A stretch of DNA of 64,000 bases. It comes from DASWJZ01 sp963814905. GTDB taxonomy: Bacteria; Pseudomonadota; Alphaproteobacteria; Rhizobiales; Afifellaceae. The notes beneath the pieces are model-generated. The model saw only the letters and a program-made list of their open reading frames with translations, was not told where the DNA came from and did no database searches. Location: assembly GCA_963814905.1 (NCBI GenBank), contig CAWFEM010000008.1, positions 124,001-188,000 on the forward strand. Direction: 5' to 3'. Shown here in pieces: positions 37,060-45,851 of this stretch (the stretch's first letter is position 1; every line of letters begins with the position of its first letter). A program made the translations under genes and the position numbers.

Positions 37060-37974
37060 TCAACCTTCGACGAAGTGGCGGGCCATCTGGTCCCGATCGG
37101 GCGGATGGCCAGTGATGAGTTCGAAAGCCCGAACAGCCTGGAACACGGCCATGCCCGCGCCGGGAAGCGTCTGACAACCCGCCGCCCTGGCGTGCCGAAG
37201 AAGCTCCGTCTCCGCCGGGAAATAGACGATGTCCGCCACCCAAATTTCCGGGCGCAACCAGTCCGCATTCACGGGCATGCCGGGATATTTCGCCATGCCC
37301 AGCGGCGTCGCGTTCACCACGCCGTCGGCGTCGGCTAGCCCCACCTCGACATCGACGAGCCTCGATGCACGCCCTTCGCCGAGCGCTTTCGCGAGTCGAG
37401 ACGCCTTGCCGGAATCCGTGTCGAAGATCGAAATACGCTGCGCGCCGAGATCGAAAAGGGCTTTCGTGACCGCTCGTCCGGCCCCGCCGGCGCCGAGGAG
37501 CACGACATGATCGAGCCGCGGCGCCTTCAGCCCCTGTCGGAAACTCTCGGCGAAGCCCCAGCAGTCGGTGTTGTGGCCGACGACCTCCTCGCCCCCAAAG
37601 ACAACGGTATTGACCGCGCCGACGGCCGCGGCGTCCTCGGACAAGCGATCGAGCGACACAACCACGCGCTCCTTGAAGGGATGCGTGACGTTGAACCCGG
37701 AATATTTGGCAGCCCTCAGCTTACCGATCAGCTGCGGGAGTTCGGAGTCCTTGAGCCCGAGGCGATCAAAATCGAAGAGCCGATATTCGTAGCGAAGACC
37801 AAGCCGCGCGCCCTCGGCTTCGTGCATTCGTGGCGAAAGCGATTCTTGGATCCCGCGGCCGAGCAGGCCCGCGCGCAGCACAGGTCGCGCGTCCCTGTCG
37901 GCCCGGTGGCCGATCAGCGCGGTCAGGTCGCTCCCGATGTCGCCGAGGTCCGGCCGCCGCGCTTCGCCGACCAC
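37060..37974 (-). CDS. aroE: Shikimate/quinate dehydrogenase
   Basis: NAD(P)-dependent dehydrogenase of 304 residues. The substrate-binding SLSP, the catalytic Lys of FNVTHPFKERV and Asp of HNTDCWGF, and the nucleotide loop LLGAGGAGRAVTKAL are intact. In this catabolic cluster it would oxidise shikimate (and possibly quinate), i.e. a YdiB/QsuD-like role rather than biosynthesis. It begins with GTG preceded by GGGAG six bases upstream. Separated from dctP by 113 bp holding an operator. Confidence 0.9.
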   Translation of the reverse strand: MVGEARRPDLGDIGSDLTALIGHRADRDARPVLRAGLLGRGIQESLSPRMHEAEGARLGLRYEYRLFDFDRLGLKDSELPQLIGKLRAAKYSGFNVTHPFKERVVVSLDRLSEDAAAVGAVNTVVFGGEEVVGHNTDCWGFAESFRQGLKAPRLDHVVLLGAGGAGRAVTKALFDLGAQRISIFDTDSGKASRLAKALGEGRASRLVDVEVGLADADGVVNATPLGMAKYPGMPVNADWLRPEIWVADIVYFPAETELLRHARAAGCQTLPGAGMAVFQAVRAFELITGHPPDRDQMARHFVEG

Positions 37975-38029
37975 CTGTCGCTCCCGTTTCGTGCGCTATA
38001 AGGATCGCGGGGTGAAAGACAAAGAGTGG

Positions 38030-38043
38030 ACGAACCAGTTCGT
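38030..38043. promoter_or_regulatory. Candidate TetR operator between aroE and tetR
   Basis: ACGAA-CCAG-TTCGT within TGGACGAA..AGTTCGT, the same half-sites and spacing as 37010-37023. It is 32 bp before the tetR ATG and 55 bp before the divergent aroE start, so one site may govern both genes. Confidence 0.65.
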
Positions 38044-38075
38044 ATAGTCAATTATGCGGTTCGCAAAGGAGGGCC

Positions 38076-38735
38076 ATGGCAAGAATGGACGTCCAGGTCG
38101 CTAAAGCGGCGCCGGGTCGCGTGAACGATCCCGAAGGCACCAAGCGCAACATCATCGAAGTCGCCATGAAGGAGTTCGCGGAGAACGGCCTTTCAGGCGC
38201 CCGCATCGACGAGATCGCTGCGAAGACGAAATCCAGCAAGCGGATGATCTACTACTATTTCGGCGACAAGGAAGGGCTCTATCTCAAGGTCCTCGAGGAA
38301 GCCTACAGCCGGATGCGCGCAACCGAGGCGACGCTCGACCTGCAGGATCTTCCGCCGCTCGACGCGCTCAAGAAACTCGCTGGCTTCACATTCGACCATC
38401 ACAACAGCCATGAAGCCTTCATCCGCCTCGTGATGATAGAGAACATCCACCACGGCGCGTTCCTGGCGAAGTCGCAGGTCATCCAGAAACTTAACGTCAC
38501 GGCCATCGACACTGTTCGGGAACTTTACGATCGCGGCGTGGAGGCGGGAACTTTCCGGGCCGGCCTCGATCCCGTCGACCTGCACTGGCAGATCAGCGCG
38601 CTTTGCTTCTTCAACGTCTCCAACCGCGCGACGTTCTCGAAGATTTTCAAGCGCGACCTCGGGTCGAAGAAGTCGCTCGCCTCGCTGCGGGAGGCCGTCG
38701 TGGAGATGATCGTCCGCCATGTCCGCAAGGACTGA
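38076..38735 (+). CDS. TetR family regulator of the shikimate/quinate cluster
   Basis: A 219-residue TetR repressor: N-terminal HTH (about 25-70: FAENGLSGARIDEIAAKTKS, then SKRMIYYYFGDKEGLYLKVL) and an all-helical ligand domain. AAAGGAGGG precedes the ATG. It overlaps no gene but ends 3 bp before quiC, so the two are co-transcribed. Twin operator-like sites at 37010 and 38030 suggest it controls transporter, aroE and its own operon, with a shikimate-pathway ligand as inducer. Confidence 0.9.
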   Translation: MARMDVQVAKAAPGRVNDPEGTKRNIIEVAMKEFAENGLSGARIDEIAAKTKSSKRMIYYYFGDKEGLYLKVLEEAYSRMRATEATLDLQDLPPLDALKKLAGFTFDHHNSHEAFIRLVMIENIHHGAFLAKSQVIQKLNVTAIDTVRELYDRGVEAGTFRAGLDPVDLHWQISALCFFNVSNRATFSKIFKRDLGSKKSLASLREAVVEMIVRHVRKD

Positions 38736-38738
38736 AAT

Positions 38739-40625
38739 GTGAAGACTTCGATCGCGACCGTTTCAATCAGCGGCGACCTTCGCGAAAAGCTCGCGGCGAT
38801 CGCGGCGGCGGGGTTCGACGGCGTCGAGCTCTTTGAGAGCGACTTCCTCGCATTCGACGGTTCGCCCGCAGAGGTCGGCCGGCTCGTACGCGATCACGGG
38901 CTGGAAATCACCGTCTTTCAGCCGTTCCGCGATTTCGAGGGCATGCCCGAGCCGCAGCGGGTCCGCACCTTCGACCGCGCCGAGCGCAAATTCGACCTGA
39001 TGCAGGAACTCGGCACCGACCTGATCCTGATCTGCTCGAACGTATCACCGCTCGCCCTTGGCGGCATCGACCGCGCCGCCGAGGATTTTCGCGAACTTGG
39101 CGAGCGAGCGGCCATGCGCGGGCTTCGCGTAGGCTACGAGGCGCTCGCCTGGGGGCGCCATGTCCACGACCATCGCGATGCGTGGGAGACCGTTCGGCGC
39201 GCCGATCATCCGAACATCGGTTTGATCCTCGATTCCTTCCATACGCTTGCGCGCAAGATCGATGTCGGCTCGATACGCGCCATCCCCGGCGATCGAATCT
39301 TTTTGGTGCAGCTCGCCGATGCGCCGCTCATCGACATGGACCTGCTCTATTGGAGTCGCCATTTCCGCAACATGCCTGGGCAGGGCGATCTGCCGGTCGT
39401 GGACTTCATGCGGGCCGTGGCCGCCACCGGCTATGGAGGTCCGCTTTCGCTCGAAATCTTCAACGACCAGTTCCGCGGAGGCTCGCCGAAGTCGATCTCC
39501 GTCGATGGCCGCCGCTCGCTCGTCTACCTCATGGACAGGGTCGTGCGCGCCGAGCCTCAAATTGCGATCGATGTGCCGAAGATGCCGGATCGCGTGGGCG
39601 CGAAGAGCGTCGAGTTCATCGAATTCGCAGCCAACGAAAGCGAGGCGGAAGACCTCGCCTCGCTGCTTCTGACGCTCGGGTTCGCCAGCAAGGCGCGCCA
39701 CAAGAACAAGGACGTCACGCTCTACCGCCAGGGCGAAATCAACCTCGTGATCAACACGGAGAAGGAAGGGCTCGCGCATTCATCCTATCTGATGCACGGG
39801 GCATCCGCTTACGCGATCGGGCTGAAGGTCGACGACGCGGCAGCGACGGTGGCGCGGGCGAAGATGCTCGGGGCCGATCCCTTCGAGCAGCCGCTGGGGC
39901 CCGGTGAACTGGCGATCCCCGCCATCCGCGGTGTCGGCGGCGGCATCATCTATTTCCTCGATGACAAGAGCGAACTGGGCCGGGTCTGGGACATCGAATT
40001 CGATCCGATCAATTCACCACCGGGCACCGCGGCCGGCCTGACGCGGGTCGACCATGTCGCGCAGACGATGAGCTATGAAGAGATGCTCACTTGGCTGCTC
40101 TTCTACACGTCGATCTTCCGGACGCGGAAACTGCCGATGGTCGACGTGATCGACCCCGGCGGGGTCGTCCGCAGCCAGGTCATCGAAAGCGACGATAAGG
40201 CACTGCGGCTGACGCTGAACGGCGCGGAGAACACGAAGACGCTCGCCGGACGCTTCTTTGCCGACAGCTTCGGCTCGAACGTGCAGCATCTCGCCTTCGC
40301 GACCGCCGACATCTTCGCGACTGCGGCCGCCCTGAGGTCCGGCGGCTTCGACGCGCTTCCGATCTCACCGAATTACTACGGCGACCTGGAAGCCCGCTTC
40401 GGGCTCGACCCCGACCTCAGCTCGCGTCTTCAGGCATTCAACCTGCTCTACGACCGCGACGAGCGGGGAGAATATTTCCAGCTCTACAGCCGCACCTACG
40501 GCGACGGCTTCTTCTTCGAGATCGTTGAGCGCAGGAAGGGCTATCAGGGCTACGGTGCGCCGAACGCACCCTTCCGCATCGCCGCTCAGCAGCGAGCGAT
40601 GGAAAGCATGAAAGCATTGATCTAG
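38739..40625 (+). CDS. quiC: 3-dehydroshikimate dehydratase, two-domain QuiC type
   Basis: A 628-residue fusion: an N-terminal TIM-barrel dehydratase (about 1-275) and a C-terminal 4-hydroxyphenylpyruvate-dioxygenase-like vicinal-oxygen-chelate half (about 285-628). The N-terminal half keeps the metal ligands of bacterial dehydratases in YEALAWG, LILDSFH, VQLADAP and SLEIFND. It converts 3-dehydroshikimate to protocatechuate; the role of the C-terminal half in this family is unclear. Starts with GTG 3 bp after tetR. Confidence 0.92.
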   Translation: MKTSIATVSISGDLREKLAAIAAAGFDGVELFESDFLAFDGSPAEVGRLVRDHGLEITVFQPFRDFEGMPEPQRVRTFDRAERKFDLMQELGTDLILICSNVSPLALGGIDRAAEDFRELGERAAMRGLRVGYEALAWGRHVHDHRDAWETVRRADHPNIGLILDSFHTLARKIDVGSIRAIPGDRIFLVQLADAPLIDMDLLYWSRHFRNMPGQGDLPVVDFMRAVAATGYGGPLSLEIFNDQFRGGSPKSISVDGRRSLVYLMDRVVRAEPQIAIDVPKMPDRVGAKSVEFIEFAANESEAEDLASLLLTLGFASKARHKNKDVTLYRQGEINLVINTEKEGLAHSSYLMHGASAYAIGLKVDDAAATVARAKMLGADPFEQPLGPGELAIPAIRGVGGGIIYFLDDKSELGRVWDIEFDPINSPPGTAAGLTRVDHVAQTMSYEEMLTWLLFYTSIFRTRKLPMVDVIDPGGVVRSQVIESDDKALRLTLNGAENTKTLAGRFFADSFGSNVQHLAFATADIFATAAALRSGGFDALPISPNYYGDLEARFGLDPDLSSRLQAFNLLYDRDERGEYFQLYSRTYGDGFFFEIVERRKGYQGYGAPNAPFRIAAQQRAMESMKALI

Positions 40626-40637
40626 CTCTCCATGCCC

Positions 40638-40711
40638 ATGTCCGCTCCTGGCGCTTAACTGAAGTCGGGACCGACGGGGAGCATGTCTTCTCTAGAGGGT
40701 GAAGCGGACAT
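40638..40711. repeat. Spaced 9-bp inverted repeat ATGTCCGCT...AGCGGACAT
   Basis: Perfect 9-bp arms (40638-40646 and 40703-40711) separated by 56 bp, in the gene-poor stretch after quiC. Probably part of a degenerate extragenic element; no protein is recognisable between the arms. Confidence 0.5.
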
Positions 40712-40803
40712 ACTAACAGTGTTGTCGGGAGTCCGAATCTGACCCGCTACGGGCTGTTCTTCAAGCAGCTGCGGCGACAGCATCGCATGGCGGTCCCTTC
40801 TCC

Positions 40804-40932
40804 GGCGACGGCTTCGGAATTGGGCCGGGCGCCGGCCGCCTGTTGGCGGACTTGACGAGCGGCAAGGCTTCGATCGTCGATCCTCGACCCTTTCGTTACG
40901 AGCGGTTTAGAGCATCACGAAACGCGACCTAG
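40804..40932 (+). pseudogene. C-terminal remnant of a FAD-dependent (DAO-type) oxidoreductase
   Basis: The frame reads GDGFGIGPGAGRLLADLTSG then KASIVDPRPFRYERF before a stop, the typical C-terminal FAD-binding end of DadA/DAO-family oxidoreductases (…GIGPGAGRLLADLVSG…P.RFRF). No N-terminal GxGxxG domain is present upstream within the 180 bp after quiC. The rest of the 40626-41095 gap holds no recognisable gene. Confidence 0.65.
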
Positions 40933-41095
40933 GGCCGTCCGCTACTGGCGCAAAATCGAGGCCCGGCCTTAAAGCGCGCCCGTCCGCTTCCGGCGATCGC
41001 GGGAAAGGAGGCGTATCGTCGTCTTCGGCGACAGCGACGCGAAGGTAAGACACCGCCGCAAAAAGTGATGCTCCTGCGGCCGTCGATTGCAACAT

Positions 41096-41124
41096 ATGTG
41101 AATTATATGCTCTAATGTGAATTA
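41096..41124 (+). promoter_or_regulatory. Tandem 10-bp direct repeat upstream of the dehydrogenase operon
   Basis: ATGTGAATTA occurs at 41096-41105 and 41115-41124, 19 bp apart start to start, i.e. close to two helical turns. It lies 20-48 bp before ATG 41144. A plausible operator for a SorC- or RpiR-type regulator of this island. Confidence 0.5.
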
Positions 41125-41143
41125 CGAAGACACGGAGACACTG

Positions 41144-42160
41144 ATGCGCGCTGCGGTTCTCTACGCTCCCGGGGATATTCGGGTCGAGGACGTGCCCAAG
41201 CCGGAGCCGAAAAGCGACGAGGCGCTCATCCGGGTGGCCGCCGTCGGCGTATGCGGCTCCGACATTCCGCGCCTTCTGACCAAGGGCGCGCATAAGATGC
41301 CGCTCATCTGCGGCCACGAATTCTCCGGCCGGATCGTCGCGCTCGGCGATGCGGTTGCAGGCTTCGCCAAGGACGAGCTTGTCGCCATCCCGCCGCTCAT
41401 CCCCTGCTTCGAATGCGACCAGTGCCGGCAGGGTTTCTTCTCGCGCTGCCGCGACTACGACTATTTCGGCAGCCGTCGCGACGGCGCCTACGCCGAATAT
41501 GTGCGCGTCCCGGCGACCAATCTCTTGAAGGTGCCGTCGGGCTCGGACGCGACGGCGGTCGCCATGGCCGATCCCGCCTCGATCGCGCTGCACGCGATCT
41601 GGAAGGCGCCGTTCGCGATCGGCCAGCGCGCCGCGATCGTCGGCGCTGGCCCGATCGGGCTCTTCGCCATCCAATGGTTCCGCCTGATGGGGGCGGCCGA
41701 GGTTATGGCCGTCGATCTCTCGGAGCAGAAGCTTGAGCTAGCCCGCGAGGCCGGCGCCACCCACGCCGCCTTGAGCGACGATCCCGCCGTCGCAGATTTC
41801 TCCGCCGATGTCGTCATCGAGGCGGCGGGCCATCCGGCGTCGGAGAACCTCGCGCTCTCCATGGCGGCATCCGGCGGCCATGTCGTCTTCATCGGCATCC
41901 CGACCGGCGACGTGACGTTTTCGAACAAGGTCTGCAACCATCTCCTCAGGCAGGAGATTTCACTGCACGGCGCATGGAATTCCTTCGGGGCGCCGTTCCC
42001 GGGTCGGCAATGGACGGTGACGCTCGAGAAGCTCGCCTCCGGCGATCTCAAATGGGCATTCATGATCTCGCATGACCTCGGCCTGGACGCGCTGCCCGAC
42101 ATGTTCCAGAGCTTCCGGGCGCGGAATGCCTTCTATTCGAAGGTGATGTTCCGCCCCTGA
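41144..42160 (+). CDS. Zinc-dependent polyol (phosphate) dehydrogenase, GatD-like
   Basis: A 338-residue medium-chain dehydrogenase. Catalytic zinc ligands are in GVCGSDIPRL and GHEFSG; the structural zinc site is the four-Cys lobe CFECDQCRQGFFSRC; the Rossmann loop is VGAGPIGLFA. The PCFxCxxCxxGFxSxC...YDYFGSRRDGAYAEY region is very like galactitol-1-phosphate 5-dehydrogenase, so a phosphorylated polyol substrate is possible. ATG 41144 has GGAG upstream. First gene of the ADH-deoC-ALDH operon. Confidence 0.85.
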   Translation: MRAAVLYAPGDIRVEDVPKPEPKSDEALIRVAAVGVCGSDIPRLLTKGAHKMPLICGHEFSGRIVALGDAVAGFAKDELVAIPPLIPCFECDQCRQGFFSRCRDYDYFGSRRDGAYAEYVRVPATNLLKVPSGSDATAVAMADPASIALHAIWKAPFAIGQRAAIVGAGPIGLFAIQWFRLMGAAEVMAVDLSEQKLELAREAGATHAALSDDPAVADFSADVVIEAAGHPASENLALSMAASGGHVVFIGIPTGDVTFSNKVCNHLLRQEISLHGAWNSFGAPFPGRQWTVTLEKLASGDLKWAFMISHDLGLDALPDMFQSFRARNAFYSKVMFRP

Positions 42161-42192
42161 GAGGGGAGCGAGACGAGAAGGGCGGCAATCCA

Positions 42193-43248
42193 ATGGCCAC
42201 CGATCCTGTTGTGAGATTTCGTCCGCCGGACGCGGCGAACGAAACGCGTGAGCCGGCTGGAGCGGAGACCGGTGCCGTCCGCTCGGAGCCGCACCACGCG
42301 AACCTCCCCCGCAACGAGGGCGTGCCTCTGCGCGTCGACTGGGTGGAAGCGGCGCGCGTGAACCTTTCCGCCGTGGAGCGTCGCGCCGCGACCTTGGTCA
42401 CGCGCCGCACGGTCAAGAAGGAATGGCAGGCGGCGTGGCTGGTGAAGGCGATGACGTGCATCGATCTGACAACGCTTGCCGGCGACGACACGCCGGAGCG
42501 TGTCCGGCGGCTCTGCGCCAAGGCGAGGCAGCCGCTCCGCGCCGACCTCGTCGAAGCGCTCGGTCTCGACCACATGCCGACCGTCGGCGCCGTCTGCGTC
42601 TACCCGACCATGGTCGGAACGGCGGTGAAGGCGCTGGAAGGCTCCGGCATTCCCGTCGCCTCCGTCGCGACAGGCTTTCCCGCGGGGCTGACGCCGCTGC
42701 CGCTCCGGCTGGAAGAAATCCGCTATGCCGTGGGCGAGGGCGCGCGCGAGATCGATATCGTCGTCACCCGCGCCCACGTCCTCGACCAGAACTGGCGGGC
42801 GCTCTACGACGAGATCCGCGCCATGCGCGAAGCCTGCGGCGCGGCGCATCTGAAGACGATCCTCGCGACCGGTGATCTGAAGACGCTCAGGAACGTCCAC
42901 CGCGCCTCGATGGTCGCGATGCAGGCCGGCGCCGATTTCATCAAGACCTCGACCGGCAAGGAGGACGTGAACGCCACGCTTCCTGTCTCGATCGTCATGG
43001 TGCGCGCCATCCGCGATTATCTCGAAGAGACCGGCGCCAAGGTCGGCTTCAAGCCGGCGGGCGGGCTGAAGACGGCGAAGGACGCGCTCTCCTGGCTGAT
43101 CCTGATGAAGGAGGAGCTTGGGCGGGAGTGGCTGGAGCCGGAGCTCTTCCGGATCGGCGCAAGCTCCATGCTCGGTGACATCGAGCGCCAGATCGAGCAT
43201 TTTGTGACCGGCCGCTACTCCTCGGCCACGCGCCATGCAATGGCGTGA
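42193..43248 (+). CDS. deoC: Deoxyribose-phosphate aldolase
   Basis: Class I aldolase of 351 residues cleaving 2-deoxyribose-5-phosphate to acetaldehyde and glyceraldehyde-3-phosphate. The Schiff-base lysine is in DFIKTSTGK, the second active-site lysine in KVGFKPAGGLKT, with the cofactor-free barrel otherwise complete. It is about 90 residues longer than E. coli DeoC because of an N-terminal extension, common in this class. It lies 32 bp after the dehydrogenase gene and upstream of ALDH16, which could oxidise the acetaldehyde. Confidence 0.93.
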   Translation: MATDPVVRFRPPDAANETREPAGAETGAVRSEPHHANLPRNEGVPLRVDWVEAARVNLSAVERRAATLVTRRTVKKEWQAAWLVKAMTCIDLTTLAGDDTPERVRRLCAKARQPLRADLVEALGLDHMPTVGAVCVYPTMVGTAVKALEGSGIPVASVATGFPAGLTPLPLRLEEIRYAVGEGAREIDIVVTRAHVLDQNWRALYDEIRAMREACGAAHLKTILATGDLKTLRNVHRASMVAMQAGADFIKTSTGKEDVNATLPVSIVMVRAIRDYLEETGAKVGFKPAGGLKTAKDALSWLILMKEELGREWLEPELFRIGASSMLGDIERQIEHFVTGRYSSATRHAMA

Positions 43249-43288
43249 GCCTCACGAAGCGAGGAATTGCCTACGCAATCATCTCAAC

Positions 43289-43376
43289 GTCGTCATGCCC
43301 GGACTTGATCCGGGCATCCAGTCCGTGACACCACCGCGACGGAATGGATTGCCGGGTCACGCCCGGCAATGACGAC
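43289..43376. repeat. REP/BIME-like double hairpin
   Basis: Two perfect 9-bp hairpins, ATGCCCGGA-CTTGA-TCCGGGCAT (43295-43317) and ATTGCCGGG-TCACG-CCCGGCAAT (43348-43370), bounded by outer arms GTCGTCAT / ATGACGAC. This is the form of widespread alphaproteobacterial REP-like elements. It lies between deoC and the ALDH gene. Confidence 0.85.
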
Positions 43377-43421
43377 AGTGGAGACGGGGAGGCGACAAGC
43401 CAGCGGCGAGGAGAGGAAACA

Positions 43422-45827
43422 ATGACAGCCGTCACCGAGATCCTGCGAAGCATGGAATACGGGCCCGCGCCGGAGGCGAGCGACCATGTGACCGCCTGGC
43501 TGGAAAAGCACGAGGGCCGCTTCCTGCATTTCATCGGCGGTAAGTTCGTCGCGCCGGCGGAGGGGAGCTACTTCCCCGTCATCAATCCGGCGCGCGGCAA
43601 CCGCCTCGCCGAATGCGCGGAAGGGACGGCGAAGGACGTCGACAAGGCGGTCGTCGCCGCGCGCAAAGCGCAGAAGGGATGGGCCGCGCTCTCCGGCGAC
43701 GCGCGCGCCCGCTACCTCTATGCGATCGCGCGCATCATCAACAAGCGCGAGCGCTTCTTCTCCGTGCTGGAGTCGATGGACAACGGCAAGCCGATCCGCG
43801 AGAGCCGCGACATCGATATCCCGCTCGTCATCCGCCACTTCTATCATCACGCCGGCTGGGCGGAGCTGATCGACAGCGAGCTTCCCGGCCATCAGCCTGT
43901 CGGCGTCTGCGGGCAGATCATCCCGTGGAATTTCCCGCTCTTGATGCTCGCCTGGAAGATCGCGCCAGCGCTCGCGGCCGGGAACACGGTGGTGCTGAAG
44001 CCGGCGGAGTACACGCCGCTCACCGCGCTCGCCTTCGCCGAAATCTGCATGGAGGCGGGGCTTCCCGCCGGCGTCGTCAACATCGTCACCGGAGACGGTG
44101 CGACCGGCGCTCTGATCGTCGAGCACAAGGACATCGACAAGATCGCCTTCACCGGATCGACCGAGGTCGGGCGCATCATCCGTGCGGCGACGGCGGGGAC
44201 GGGCAAGAAGCTGTCGCTGGAACTTGGCGGCAAGTCGCCCTTCATCGTCTTCGACGACGCCGATCTCGACAGCGCGGTCGAAGGTGTCGTTGACGCCATC
44301 TGGTTCAACCAGGGCGAGGTCTGCTGCGCCGGCTCGCGGCTCATCGTGCAGGAGGCGGTGGCGGAGAAGATGTACGCCAAGCTGCGTGCCAGGATGGCAA
44401 CGCTGCGCGTCGGCGATCCGCTCGACAAGTCGACCGACATCGGCGCCATCGTCGCCGACGTGCAACTCGACCGCATCCGCGAGCTCGTGGAGCAGGGGCG
44501 CGCCGACGGCGCGGTCTGCCACCAGCCGAACACGGCGCTCCCGGGCGAAGGTCTCTTCTATCCGCCGACGCTCGTCACCGGCGTCGCGCCCGCCTCTATC
44601 CTGGCACAGGAGGAGATTTTCGGGCCGGTGCTCGTGTCGATGACCTTCCGCACGCCGGAGGAGGCGCTGGCGCTTGCCAACAACTCCCGCTACGGGCTCG
44701 CCGCCTCCGTCTGGTCGGAATCGATCAACGTTACGCTCGACGCCGCGGCTCGGCTCAAGGCTGGCGTCGTGTGGGTCAACTCCACCAACCTCTTCGACGC
44801 CGCGGCCGGCTTCGGCGGCTACAAGGAATCCGGCTTCGGCCGGGAAGGGGGGCGCGAGGGACTGTTCGAATATCTGGTGCCCGCGACTGAGAAGAAGGCC
44901 GCGAAGCCTGTGAAGACCACGGTCGCGAGCTTCTCAGCCGCGCCCTCCACCCATCCGCATGAATCGGCCGGCGATCACCCGCGCCTCGATCGCACGGCGA
45001 AGCTCTATATCGGCGGAAAGCAGACGCGGCCGGATTCCGGCTACAGCTACGCCGTCACCGACGCGAGCGGCACGGAGGCGGGGCAGGCGGGCCTTGGCAA
45101 TCGCAAAGATATCAGGAACGCCGTGGAGGCCGCGCACAAGGCCGGCGGCTGGGGCGGGGTCAGCGGCCATAACCGCGCACAGGTGCTCTTCTTCCTGGCG
45201 GAGAATTTGGAGGCGCGCGCGGAGGAATTCGGCGAGCGCATCGCGACGCTGACCGGCATGCGCGGCCGTGCCGCGGACGAGGAGGTCGCGCAGGCGATCC
45301 GCCGCATCACCTTCTATGCCGCCCACGCCGACAAGTATGACGGGCGCGTGCATGCGACGCGCGCCCGCCACGTCACGCTCGCCATGAATGAGCCGTGGGG
45401 CGTCATGGGCATCTCATGCCCGGACGAGGCGCCGCTTCTCGCCCTGGTCTCGCTGGTCGCGCCGGCAATCGCCATGGGCAACCGCGTGATCGTCACGCCG
45501 TCGCCGGTCTATCCGCTCGTCGCCACCGATCTCTATCAGGTCATTGAGACGAGTGATATTCCCGCCGGCGTCGTCAACATCGTGACCGGCGACCGCGAGG
45601 CGCTTGCGAAGACGCTCGCAGAGCACGATGACATCGCCGCCTATTGGTATTTCGGCAGCGCGGAGGGGAGCGCGGCCGTGGAGCGCGCCTCCGCCGGCAA
45701 TCTCAAGGCGACCTGGGTCAATCACGGCCGCGCCGTCGACTGGTCTAGCGCCGCGGACGGGCAGGGGCGCCGTTACCTCCGTCACGCCACACAGGTGAAG
45801 AACATCTGGGTGCCTTACGGCGAGTAG
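43422..45827 (+). CDS. Two-domain aldehyde dehydrogenase (ALDH16 family)
   Basis: An 801-residue protein with two ALDH-fold halves. The N-terminal half (about 20-490) is catalytically complete: LELGGKSPFIVF with the general-base Glu, NQGEVCCAGSRL with the nucleophile, and FTGSTEVGR. The C-terminal half (about 530-801) is ALDH-like but lacks a catalytic cysteine motif. This layout matches ALDH16. It may oxidise acetaldehyde from DeoC. GAGGAGAGGAA precedes ATG 43422. Its 3' end converges with the SorC gene. Confidence 0.9.
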   Translation: MTAVTEILRSMEYGPAPEASDHVTAWLEKHEGRFLHFIGGKFVAPAEGSYFPVINPARGNRLAECAEGTAKDVDKAVVAARKAQKGWAALSGDARARYLYAIARIINKRERFFSVLESMDNGKPIRESRDIDIPLVIRHFYHHAGWAELIDSELPGHQPVGVCGQIIPWNFPLLMLAWKIAPALAAGNTVVLKPAEYTPLTALAFAEICMEAGLPAGVVNIVTGDGATGALIVEHKDIDKIAFTGSTEVGRIIRAATAGTGKKLSLELGGKSPFIVFDDADLDSAVEGVVDAIWFNQGEVCCAGSRLIVQEAVAEKMYAKLRARMATLRVGDPLDKSTDIGAIVADVQLDRIRELVEQGRADGAVCHQPNTALPGEGLFYPPTLVTGVAPASILAQEEIFGPVLVSMTFRTPEEALALANNSRYGLAASVWSESINVTLDAAARLKAGVVWVNSTNLFDAAAGFGGYKESGFGREGGREGLFEYLVPATEKKAAKPVKTTVASFSAAPSTHPHESAGDHPRLDRTAKLYIGGKQTRPDSGYSYAVTDASGTEAGQAGLGNRKDIRNAVEAAHKAGGWGGVSGHNRAQVLFFLAENLEARAEEFGERIATLTGMRGRAADEEVAQAIRRITFYAAHADKYDGRVHATRARHVTLAMNEPWGVMGISCPDEAPLLALVSLVAPAIAMGNRVIVTPSPVYPLVATDLYQVIETSDIPAGVVNIVTGDREALAKTLAEHDDIAAYWYFGSAEGSAAVERASAGNLKATWVNHGRAVDWSSAADGQGRRYLRHATQVKNIWVPYGE

Positions 45828-45851
45828 GGCAGGCGGGGCTCACGCGCCGGC

